Shown here in pieces: positions 1 through 5,692 of a DNA stretch of 7,710 bases. A program made the position numbers and the translations under genes. Position 1 is the stretch's first letter. Each line of letters starts with the position of its first letter. The DNA lies in contig JABFWJ010000435.1 in the NCBI GenBank assembly GCA_013362295.1, positions 1-7,710 on the forward strand, read 5' to 3'. This DNA is from Thermoleophilia bacterium. Its GTDB lineage: Bacteria; Actinomycetota; Thermoleophilia; Gaiellales; Gaiellaceae. Under the pieces are notes generated by a model. It did not search any database and had not been told where the DNA came from. It saw only the letters and a program-made list of their open reading frames with translations.

Positions 1-378
1 GGGGCCGCGGTCGCCGAGAAGCTGCGTCAGCCTGTGATCTCGCAGGTCAGCGAGCTGAAGACCGAAGGCGGCTCCGTCACGGGCAAGCGGCAGACCGAGT
101 TCGGCTACGACTCCATCCGGGCGCCGCTCCCGGCCGTGGTCGCCGTCTCCGATGCGATCAACACCCCGCGCTACCCCTCGCTGAAGGGGATCATGGGCGC
201 GAAGAAGAAGCCGCAGGACGCGTTGTCGGCCGGTGACGTCGGCGGCGCGCCGGACGCGGGCACGACCGTCCTCGCGATCAACCCGCCGCCCGCCCGGGGC
301 GAGGCCCGCCGGATCGAGGACGACGGCAGTGCGGCCGAGAAGATCGTCGAGTTCCTCGCCGAGAAGAGGCTCGTCTGA
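1..378 (+). CDS. etfB: Electron transfer flavoprotein beta subunit, C-terminal fragment
   Basis: This is the 3' end of a gene that begins before the window; 125 residues plus a TGA stop are visible, with an open frame from base 1. EtfB pairs with EtfA to form the soluble heterodimer that carries electrons from acyl-CoA and other flavoprotein dehydrogenases. The family signature is clear: a segment reading KLRQPVISQVSELK, then RAPLPAVVAVSDAINTPRYP, and then SLKGIMGAKKKP. The last segment matches the recognition-loop region, in which a leucine followed by a lysine-rich stretch docks onto partner dehydrogenases. The tail ends in EKIVEFLAEKRLV, typical of EtfB. The TGA stop overlaps the etfA ATG by one base (TGATG), implying translational coupling. 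The missing N-terminus carries the AMP-binding half, so that part cannot be judged. Confidence 0.95.
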   Translation, partial: GAAVAEKLRQPVISQVSELKTEGGSVTGKRQTEFGYDSIRAPLPAVVAVSDAINTPRYPSLKGIMGAKKKPQDALSAGDVGGAPDAGTTVLAINPPPARGEARRIEDDGSAAEKIVEFLAEKRLV

Positions 379-1328
379 TGGCGAAGACGCTCGTCTTCCT
401 CGAGCATCACGACGACGCGATCCTGAAGGGCGCGCTCGGCGCGCTCTCCAAGGCCGCACAGGTCGGCGGAGAGGTGGCCGGCGTCCTGATCGGGTCGGGA
501 GTGAAGCCGCTCGCCGAGCGGGCGGGGTCGTTCGGCGCGGCGACCGTGCACGTCGCCGACGACGAGCGCCTGTCCGCGCCGCTGCCGCAGCCGCGCGTCG
601 ACGTGATCGCAAAGCTCGTGCGCGACGATGGTTACGACACCGTGCTGTTCGCGCAGTCGGTGCTCGCGGCCGACGTCGCCGCCGGTCTCGCGGTGCGGCT
701 GGACGCCGGGTTGAATTGGGGCCTCGTCGACTTCGACGGCGAGCAGGGCACCGCGCCGCAGCTCCAGGACACGGTCGTCGTCGACGTCGGCTGGTCGACG
801 CCCGTCCGCCTCGGCATCTTCCGCGCCGGTGCGCTCGACGCGACCGAGACCGGCGGGAGCGCCGAGGTGAAGGACGTCGCGGTCGAGCTCGAGGACTTCT
901 CGACCCGGGCGGAGATGCTGGAGCGCGCGCACGCCGAGCAGCAGGGGCCGTCGATCGAGGACGCCGACGTTATCGTCGCCGGCGGCCGCGGCCTGGGCGA
1001 TCCGGAGAAGTTCTCCCTCGCGGAGGAGCTGGCGAAGGCGCTCGGCGGTGCCGTCGGCGCGACCAGGGCCGTCGTGGACGCGGGCTGGTATCCGTATTCG
1101 GCCCAGGTCGGACAGACGGGCAAGACCGTCTCGCCGAAGCTCTACGTCGCGCTCGGCATCTCCGGCGCGATCCAGCACAAGGTCGGGATGCAGGGATCGA
1201 ACGTGATCGTCGCGATCAACAAGGATCCGAACGCGCCGATCTTCGAGTTCTCCGACTTCGGCGTCGTCGGCGACCTGCACGAGATCGTCCCGAAGCTGGC
1301 CGAGCTCGTCCGTGCCCGCAAGTCGTGA
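378..1328 (+). CDS. etfA: Electron transfer flavoprotein alpha subunit
   Basis: This encodes a complete 316-residue EtfA, the FAD-carrying partner of EtfB and of normal family length. The N-terminal domain (roughly residues 1-190) is the variable adenine-nucleotide-hydrolase-like fold. The C-terminal FAD domain begins near GRGLGDPEKFSLAEELAKAL and continues through VVDAGWYPYSAQVGQTGKTV. It then reads LYVALGISGAIQHKVGMQGS and VIVAINKDPNAPIFEFSDFG, the conserved FAD-binding signature of EtfA, and ends in VGDLHEIVPKL. The ATG overlaps the etfB stop by one base, and AAGAGG about nine bases upstream could serve as a ribosome binding site. Its TGA lies inside the start of the next gene (GTGA, 4-bp overlap), so etfB, etfA and the quinone oxidoreductase form one operon. 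Nothing looks broken. Confidence 0.97.
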   Translation: MAKTLVFLEHHDDAILKGALGALSKAAQVGGEVAGVLIGSGVKPLAERAGSFGAATVHVADDERLSAPLPQPRVDVIAKLVRDDGYDTVLFAQSVLAADVAAGLAVRLDAGLNWGLVDFDGEQGTAPQLQDTVVVDVGWSTPVRLGIFRAGALDATETGGSAEVKDVAVELEDFSTRAEMLERAHAEQQGPSIEDADVIVAGGRGLGDPEKFSLAEELAKALGGAVGATRAVVDAGWYPYSAQVGQTGKTVSPKLYVALGISGAIQHKVGMQGSNVIVAINKDPNAPIFEFSDFGVVGDLHEIVPKLAELVRARKS

Positions 1329-3034
1329 CGGTTCGCCCGTCCGACTTTCCACCGCCGTGGTCGCCGTCGGAGGCGATCCAGCCGCCGACCGACGCGGCCG
1401 ACGAGCGCATCGAGGTCGGCTTTCTGATCGTCGGCGCGGGCCCCGCCGGCCTGGCGGCCGCGCTCAGGCTCGGCCAGCTGCTGGAGGAGGATCCCGGGAC
1501 GGCCGAGCGCCTCGGTGACGTTCCGGTCGCGGTGCTCGAGAAGGGGAAGGCGCCGGGCTCGCACCTGCTCTCCGGCGCCGTCGTCAATCCGCGCGGTCTG
1601 CAGCGGCTCTTCAAGGGCCGCAAGCGGATCGACGAGCTGCCGTTCTACGGGCCGGTGGAGGGCGAGTCGGTGCTCTTCCTGACGAAGCGCCGCGCCGTGC
1701 GCATCCCGACGCCGCCGACGATGGTCAACCACCGCAACTACGTCGCGTCGCTCTCGCGGCTCGGCCGCTTCCTCGCCGACGAGGCGGAGGGGCTCGGCGT
1801 GACGATCCTGCCGGAGACGGCCGGCGAGCAGCTGCTCGTCGACGGCGGCCGGGTGGTCGGCGTACGCACGGGCGACCGCGGCCGCGGCCGGAACGGGGAG
1901 GAGCTGCCGAACTTCGAGCCCGGCTCCGACATCGCGGCACGCGTGACGATTCTCGCGGAGGGCACGCAGGGCCACCTCACCGGCGCGGCGCTCGACCGGT
2001 TCGGGCTGCGCGGCGAGAACCCGCAGGTCTGGGCGCTCGGCGTGAAGGAGGTCTGGAAGGTCGCGAAGCCGTTGCGTCAGGTCGTGCACACGATGGGCTG
2101 GCCGCTGCGCGCCGGACGCAAGTACCGCGAGTTCGGCGGGTCGTTCATCTACCCGATGGGCGACGACATGGTCACGATCGGAATGGTCGTCGGGCTCGAC
2201 CATCGCGACGCCGAGCTGTCCGTGCACGACGTGCTGCAGGAGCTGAAGACGCACCCTCGTGTGCGGTCGATCCTCGAGGGCGGCGAGCGCGTCCAGTGGG
2301 GTGCGAAGACGATCCCGGAGGGTGGGTTCGTCGCCCTGCCGCGGCGCTTCCACGCGCCCGGGCTGTTGCTGAGCGGCGACGGCGTCGGGTTGGTCAACGT
2401 GCCGGCGTTGAAGGGAATCCACTACGCGGTCGAGTCGGGGCGGCTCGCGGCCGAGGCGGCGTGGCGGACGCTGGCGCGCGGTGCGTCCGCGCGCGACGCA
2501 CTCGCCACGTACGACGAGTCGATTCGCTCGTCTTTCATCTGGAGCGATCTGCGCGAGGTGCGCAACATGCGGCAGGCATTCGGGCGCGGCTTCTATCTCG
2601 GCGGCGCGCTCGCCGGCGCAATGACCGCGACGAAGGGCAGGTTCCCGCCGGGCGACGCCCGGACGGAGCGCGACGCGGAGCAAGAGCTCTTCACGACCGA
2701 CCGCGCGCGTTCGTATCCCGCGCCCGACGGTAAGCTGACGTTCGACAAGCTCTCGAGCGTGTTCGCGTCGGGCAACCGCACGCGCGACGACCAGCCGAAC
2801 CACATCCGCGTGCAGACGAAGGTCCCGCGCGACCTGGCCCTCGCGTGGGAGCGCATGTGCCCCGCGCAGGTCTACGAAGCCGGCGCCCCCGACGGCAAGG
2901 ACGCCGCCGGCAACGAAACGGTCGAGGTCAAGCTCGCCCCCTCGAACTGCGTCCAATGCGGCGCCATCACCGCCAAAGGCGGCCGCCTGACGCCCCCAGA
3001 AGGCGGCAGCGGCCCGGAGTACACGCTCACCTAG
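1325..3034 (+). CDS. Electron transfer flavoprotein:quinone oxidoreductase (ETF-QO / FixC-like)
   Basis: This encodes a 569-residue membrane-associated flavo-iron-sulfur protein that re-oxidises reduced ETF and passes the electrons to quinone; menaquinone is likely if the host is actinobacterial (inference). The GTG start was chosen because it overlaps the etfA stop (GTGA) and places the FAD motif GAGPAG at residues 37-42. Family features follow: VLEKGKAPGSHLLSGAVVNP, then MVNHRNYVASLSRLGRFLAD, a long ILAEGTQGHLTGA stretch, GGSFIYPMGDDMVTIGMVVG, the second FAD segment LLLSGDGVGLVNVPALKGIH, and a C-terminal Fe-S domain ending in PPEGGSGPEY. The oddity is in the Fe-S domain. The expected pattern is one Cys in a CPA-VY motif plus C-x2-C-x2-C. 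Here Cys512, Cys542 and Cys545 are present, but the last position is Ile548. These are the only cysteines in the protein. No Shine-Dalgarno sequence is evident, so translation probably depends on coupling to etfA. Confidence 0.95.
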   Translation: MTVRPSDFPPPWSPSEAIQPPTDAADERIEVGFLIVGAGPAGLAAALRLGQLLEEDPGTAERLGDVPVAVLEKGKAPGSHLLSGAVVNPRGLQRLFKGRKRIDELPFYGPVEGESVLFLTKRRAVRIPTPPTMVNHRNYVASLSRLGRFLADEAEGLGVTILPETAGEQLLVDGGRVVGVRTGDRGRGRNGEELPNFEPGSDIAARVTILAEGTQGHLTGAALDRFGLRGENPQVWALGVKEVWKVAKPLRQVVHTMGWPLRAGRKYREFGGSFIYPMGDDMVTIGMVVGLDHRDAELSVHDVLQELKTHPRVRSILEGGERVQWGAKTIPEGGFVALPRRFHAPGLLLSGDGVGLVNVPALKGIHYAVESGRLAAEAAWRTLARGASARDALATYDESIRSSFIWSDLREVRNMRQAFGRGFYLGGALAGAMTATKGRFPPGDARTERDAEQELFTTDRARSYPAPDGKLTFDKLSSVFASGNRTRDDQPNHIRVQTKVPRDLALAWERMCPAQVYEAGAPDGKDAAGNETVEVKLAPSNCVQCGAITAKGGRLTPPEGGSGPEYTLT

Positions 3035-3039
3035 CGCGC

Positions 3040-3062
3040 TTCGTGCCTGTGTCTGACACCGG
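3040..3062. repeat. REP-like flanking repeat, copy downstream of the transposase
   Basis: This 23-bp sequence, starting five bases after the ETF-QO stop, matches 3711-3733 at 22 of 23 positions; the only difference is C at 3047 against G at 3718. The core GTGTCTGACAC (3049-3059) is a near-perfect palindrome, GTGTC-N-GACAC. A second weak dyad, TGTC-N7-GACA (3066-3080), lies just beside it and covers the transposase stop codon. The two copies have the same orientation on either side of the Y1 transposase gene. Short palindromes flanking such genes are typical of REP/RAYT systems. It may also act as a transcription end for the etf operon, but there is no U-tract to support this. Confidence 0.7.
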
Positions 3063-3071
3063 TCGTGTCCC

Positions 3072-3617
3072 TCAGAGACAGGCCGCGATCAGCTCGGCGT
3101 AGGCGTCCATTGCAGCGCGCGGCGGAAGGCCGAGCAGCCGCCAGATTTCATCGACGCGATGGAAGCCGAGCGGCGCTTGCAAGCCGATCGTCGCGCGGTA
3201 TCCATTCCACGGCCATTCATCGGGCGGCGCATCGAACGACCGCAGAGGGTTGAGATCGATGTACGCGCACGTACGCAGCACGTCGTCGGCGTCACCGAGC
3301 TCGCGACTCCAGAAGCGCCGGCCGAAGAGATGATCGCGCCGGCCTTCGAGCGCGTTGAACGCAATGGCATAGCCGCCGTTGAGCGATTGCATCCCGCGTG
3401 ACAGGCCGCGTGAGCCGTGCTGCAACACGAGGTGGTAGTGGTTGTTCATCAGGCAGAACGCGAGCACGCGCCACTCATGACGCTTGGCGAGGCGCTGCAG
3501 CATCAGGAGAAAAATCAGGCGCGTCTTCTCCGTCGTATAGACGTCGCGCCCGTTGTTGCCGCGCGTACCGACGTGGTAGTACGCGCCGGCGATCTCTTCT
3601 CGACGCGGATATCCCAT
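3072..3617 (-). CDS. REP-associated tyrosine transposase (RAYT, Y1/HUH family)
   Basis: This encodes a 181-residue single-domain HUH nuclease of the IS200/IS605-like Y1 transposase superfamily, RAYT branch. These proteins cut and rejoin single-stranded DNA at short palindromic REP sequences. The opening YPRREEIAGAYYHVGTRGNN is the usual RAYT N-terminus. FCLMNNHYHLVL supplies the HUH motif (His60, Tyr61, His62). DHLFGRRFWS matches the conserved G/D-HLF-x2-RF segment. AYIDLNPLRS (Tyr119) matches the Y-I-x2-NP motif carrying the likely nucleophile, and EWPWNGYRA is the usual WPWSSY-like motif. All key residues are present and the frame is intact, so the gene may be functional. The ATG at 3617 fits the family start. 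A GTG at 3659 would add 14 residues and has an AGGTG four bases upstream, so it cannot be excluded. The gene runs opposite to all its neighbours. Confidence 0.9.
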   Translation of the reverse strand: MGYPRREEIAGAYYHVGTRGNNGRDVYTTEKTRLIFLLMLQRLAKRHEWRVLAFCLMNNHYHLVLQHGSRGLSRGMQSLNGGYAIAFNALEGRRDHLFGRRFWSRELGDADDVLRTCAYIDLNPLRSFDAPPDEWPWNGYRATIGLQAPLGFHRVDEIWRLLGLPPRAAMDAYAELIAACL

Positions 3618-3682
3618 CGCCCGCGAAGTTACGCACGCGCAAGCGGCGGCGAGGTGCACGTTTCACCTTCGTTCCACACTCT

Positions 3683-3733
3683 TGACGCTTTCGTGCGTGT
3701 GTCTGACGCTTTCGTGCGTGTGTCTGACACCGG
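3683..3733. repeat. Tandem 21-bp REP-like repeats upstream of the transposase
   Basis: A 21-bp unit starting TGACGCTTTCGTGCG and ending TGTGTC occurs at 3683-3703 and again without change at 3704-3724, followed by TGACACCGG. The last 23 bases (3711-3733) match the copy at 3040-3062. The second unit runs into the complete near-palindrome GTGTCTGACAC (3720-3730); the first is followed by GACGC, so it has only the partial core GTGTCTGAC. Each unit also holds a small ACGC/GCGT dyad around TTTCGT. Taken with the single copy on the other side, this looks like the substrate repeat of the adjacent transposase. The module ends 24 bp before the methyltransferase start codon. Confidence 0.75.
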
Positions 3734-3740
3734 ACGTGGC

Positions 3741-3746
3741 TAGATT
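3741..3746 (+). promoter_or_regulatory. Possible -10 element for the methyltransferase gene
   Basis: TAGATT fits the relaxed TANNNT -10 pattern (four of six positions match TATAAT) and ends 10 bases before the ATG at 3757. That would give a very short leader, consistent with the absence of a ribosome binding site. No convincing -35 is visible; the region where one would lie is inside the repeats. This is a weak call based on one short motif. Confidence 0.2.
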
Positions 3747-3756
3747 CGCCAAACCG

Positions 3757-4488
3757 ATGATCACGTCGCCCGACAATCCACGCGTGAAGGAGGTTCTCCG
3801 CCTGCGCAAGTCGCGCGAGCGGCGGCGCCACGGGCTCTTCGTCGCCGAAGGGCCGCGCGAGGTCGAGCGGGCCCGTGCCGCGGGGTTGCGGATCGTCCAC
3901 ACGTACTTTGCGCCCGAGCTCCTGTCGTGGGACGAGGGCGAGGAGGTGAGCGCACGCGTGCTCGCGCGGATGGCGTACCGCGCCGAGCCGGAGGGCGTGC
4001 TCGCGATCGTCGAGATCCCGCAGCGCACGCTGCCGGCCGAGCCGACCCTCGTGCTCGTCGCCGTCGGGATCGAGAAGCCCGGCAACCTCGGTGCGATGGC
4101 GCGCACCGCCGACGCCGCCGGCGCAGACGCGCTGCTCGTCGGCGACGCGAATGCCGATCCGTGGAACCCCAACGCGATCCGTGCGTCGACGGGTGCCGTG
4201 TTCACGTTGCCGATCCTCGAGGTGGCGAAGGACGACGTCGCGAACCTCGACGCGCAGAAGGTCGCGGCCGTGCTCGGCGCAGCGACGAGCCACAACACTC
4301 CCGACTACAGACGACCGACCGCGTTCCTGATCGGCGCAGAGGACGAAGGCCTCGGCGACGACTGGCGAGCCCTCGCCGACGAGCAGGTGACGATCCCGAT
4401 GCACGGAACGGGGGCAGACTCGCTGAACGCGAGCGCTGCCGCCGCGGTGCTGCTCTTCGAAGCCGTCCGTCAGCGAGCGGCTACCTGA
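3757..4488 (+). CDS. TrmH/SpoU-family RNA 2'-O-methyltransferase
   Basis: This encodes a 243-residue SPOUT-class enzyme that transfers a methyl group from S-adenosylmethionine to a ribose 2'-OH in rRNA or tRNA. The N-terminal substrate-binding region has the usual opening: ITSPDNPRVKEVLRLRKSRE, then GLFVAEGPREV. The C-terminal knotted domain has all three SpoU motifs. Motif 1 is KPGNLGAMARTADAAG (107-122, with catalytic-type Arg116), motif 2 is FLIGAEDEGLG (190-200), and motif 3 is SLNASAAAAVLLFEAVRQR (222-240). These support an active enzyme. Which nucleotide it modifies (a 23S position as for RlmB/TsnR-like proteins, or a tRNA) cannot be read from the sequence. The ATG at 3757 was chosen by family similarity. 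The frame stays open upstream through the REP-like repeats, but that part encodes only repeat-derived residues. A GTG at 3736 is a possible alternative start. No clear ribosome binding site is visible. Confidence 0.9.
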   Translation: MITSPDNPRVKEVLRLRKSRERRRHGLFVAEGPREVERARAAGLRIVHTYFAPELLSWDEGEEVSARVLARMAYRAEPEGVLAIVEIPQRTLPAEPTLVLVAVGIEKPGNLGAMARTADAAGADALLVGDANADPWNPNAIRASTGAVFTLPILEVAKDDVANLDAQKVAAVLGAATSHNTPDYRRPTAFLIGAEDEGLGDDWRALADEQVTIPMHGTGADSLNASAAAAVLLFEAVRQRAAT

Positions 4489-4500
4489 CGCATTTCTGGT

Positions 4501-4519
4501 TGCGCCGCCCAGCGGCGTA
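4501..4519 (+). other. GC-rich hairpin between methyltransferase and dehydratase genes
   Basis: CGCCGC (4503-4508), a CCA loop and GCGGCG (4512-4517) form a six-pair all-GC stem, extended by a G-U and a U-A pair to 4501-4519. It lies 13 bases after the methyltransferase stop. No U-tract follows, so a standard intrinsic terminator is not supported. It could weaken read-through or protect the upstream 3' end, or be chance in GC-rich DNA. Confidence 0.25.
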
Positions 4520-4540
4520 CACGAAGGCGACCGTGCGCAT

Positions 4541-4546
4541 TACGGT
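4541..4546 (+). promoter_or_regulatory. Possible -10 element for a leaderless dehydratase transcript
   Basis: TACGGT fits TANNNT and ends six bases before the ATG at 4553, the spacing expected for leaderless starts that are common in high-GC actinobacteria. The 64-bp gap before this gene is the only substantial intergenic space between 3757 and the window end, so a promoter here is reasonable. The -35 position (TACACG at 4518-4523) is poor. The call is tentative. Confidence 0.25.
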
Positions 4547-4552
4547 TCGACG

Positions 4553-5470
4553 ATGCCTCCGACCCGTGACGACGTCGAACGCGCGCGCGCGACGATCGGT
4601 GATCGCCTGCCACGGACGCCGCTCCTCGGCAACCGCACGATCGGTGCCCGCCTGAAGTGCGAGCTCTTTCAGCGCACGGGCTCGTTCAAGTCACGGGGCG
4701 CGCTGAACAAGATCAGCAGCCTCACCGACGACGAGAAGCGGCGCGGCGTGATCGCGATCAGCGCAGGCAACCACGCGCAGGCGGCCGCGTTCGCCGCGGG
4801 CGCCGAGGGAATCGACGCGCTCGTCGTCATGTGGCAGGGCGCCTCGGAACAGAAGATCGCCGCGACCCGCGGCTACGGTGCGCACGTCGACCTGGAGGCG
4901 ACCGGCCCCGGCGACGCATTCGACCGCCTGCACGAGCTGATGGAGCAGACCGGACGCACCCTCGTGCATCCGTTCGACGACCCACTCGTGATCGCCGGGG
5001 CCGGCACCGTCGGGCTCGAGATCGAGGCGGACGCCGGCGACGCGGACGCCGTCGTCGTCCCCGTCGGCGGCGGTGGGCTGATCTCCGGCATCCAGACGGC
5101 GATCGGAGAGCAGATGCGCGTGATCGCCGTCGAGCCCGAGTCGAGCACGGCACTGCATACGGGGCTCGAGCACGGACAACCGACACACGTCACGCCCGCC
5201 TCGATCGCGGACGGCCTGAACGCACCGTTCGCGGGCGCGCTCGCGCTCGACATCTGCAGCGAGCTCGAGCGCGTGCTCGTCACAGAAGAGGAGATCGAGC
5301 ATGCGTTCCGGATGCTCTACCAGCGCGCGAAGCTGGCCGTCGAACCGGCCGGCGCGGTCGCCACCGCGGCGTGGCTCGCGGGCAAGATCGATGCCGAGTT
5401 TCCGGTCCTGCTCGCCTCGGGGGGCAATGTCGCCGGCCGGACGGCCGCTGCTATTCTGGCCCGGCCATGA
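4553..5470 (+). CDS. Threonine/serine dehydratase, short catabolic type (PLP fold type II)
   Basis: This encodes a 305-residue pyridoxal-phosphate enzyme that would deaminate L-threonine to 2-oxobutanoate (or L-serine to pyruvate), feeding isoleucine synthesis or amino-acid breakdown. RTPLL opens the fold. FQRTGSFKSRGALNKI carries the Schiff-base lysine (Lys46), SAGNHAQAAAFAAG (70-83) is the substrate-binding loop, and VPVGGGGLISGI (169-180) is the phosphate-binding glycine loop. VEPAGAVATAAWL and LLASGGNVAGRT (residue 287 on) complete the active site. There is no C-terminal ACT regulatory domain, so isoleucine feedback as in biosynthetic IlvA is not expected. The region before the lysine is a few residues shorter than in many relatives. 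Racemase or other fold-II activities cannot be excluded. The ATG at 4553 is preceded by no ribosome binding site. The stop overlaps the rpmE start (ATGA). Confidence 0.88.
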   Translation: MPPTRDDVERARATIGDRLPRTPLLGNRTIGARLKCELFQRTGSFKSRGALNKISSLTDDEKRRGVIAISAGNHAQAAAFAAGAEGIDALVVMWQGASEQKIAATRGYGAHVDLEATGPGDAFDRLHELMEQTGRTLVHPFDDPLVIAGAGTVGLEIEADAGDADAVVVPVGGGGLISGIQTAIGEQMRVIAVEPESSTALHTGLEHGQPTHVTPASIADGLNAPFAGALALDICSELERVLVTEEEIEHAFRMLYQRAKLAVEPAGAVATAAWLAGKIDAEFPVLLASGGNVAGRTAAAILARP

Positions 5471-5688
5471 AGGCCGAGATTCATCCGGAGTACGTCCTCG
5501 CAACCGTGCACTGCGGCTGCGGCAACACGTTCACGACGCGTTCGACGAAGCCCGAACTGCACGTCGAGGTCTGCTCCGCGTGCCATCCGTTCTACACCGG
5601 CAAGCAAAAGCTCGTCGACACGGGTGGCCGCGTCGAGCGCTTCCAGCGGCGCCTCGAGAAGGCCGAGCGCGCGCAGCGCTCCTCCTAG
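5467..5688 (+). CDS. rpmE: 50S ribosomal protein L31, zinc-binding form
   Basis: This encodes a 73-residue L31, a small protein of the large subunit that helps bridge the two subunits. MKAEIHPEYVLATVHCGCGN is the standard opening. Cys16, Cys18, Cys36 and Cys39 form the CxC...CxxC zinc site that marks the C+ type; the zinc-free paralogue induced under zinc starvation lacks these. CHPFYTGKQKLVDTGGRVERF is the conserved core, given here as its overall character, and a basic tail KAERAQRSS follows. The ATG overlaps the dehydratase stop by four bases with no Shine-Dalgarno sequence, so translation is probably coupled. Linkage to a DUF1385 gene and prfA downstream matches an arrangement known in many Gram-positive bacteria. 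Confidence 0.97.
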   Translation: MKAEIHPEYVLATVHCGCGNTFTTRSTKPELHVEVCSACHPFYTGKQKLVDTGGRVERFQRRLEKAERAQRSS

Positions 5689-5692
5689 GCAG

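Noticed and set aside
233..1324. In-frame extension of ETF-QO upstream to 233
   Set aside because: The extra 364 residues are Arg/Ala-rich with no domain and overlap the real etfB and etfA frames. The GTG at 1325 gives the expected family length.
171..1352. Long minus-strand open frame opposite etfB/etfA
   Set aside because: It is Arg/Asp/Leu-rich, low-complexity translation typical of the antisense of GC-rich genes. The plus strand encodes clear EtfB and EtfA here.
1142..2956. 604-codon minus-strand open frame opposite ETF-QO
   Set aside because: No recognisable domain, and composition skewed to Arg, Ala, Asp and Leu. It is the shadow of a well-matched ETF-QO gene.
3683..3733. Possible CRISPR array
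   Set aside because: The 21-bp units are directly adjacent with no spacers, there are only two, and no cas genes are nearby. REP-like repeats explain them better.
3682..3756. N-terminal extension of the methyltransferase through the repeats
   Set aside because: It encodes tandem repeat-derived peptide only; family similarity begins at MITSPDNPRVK from 3757.
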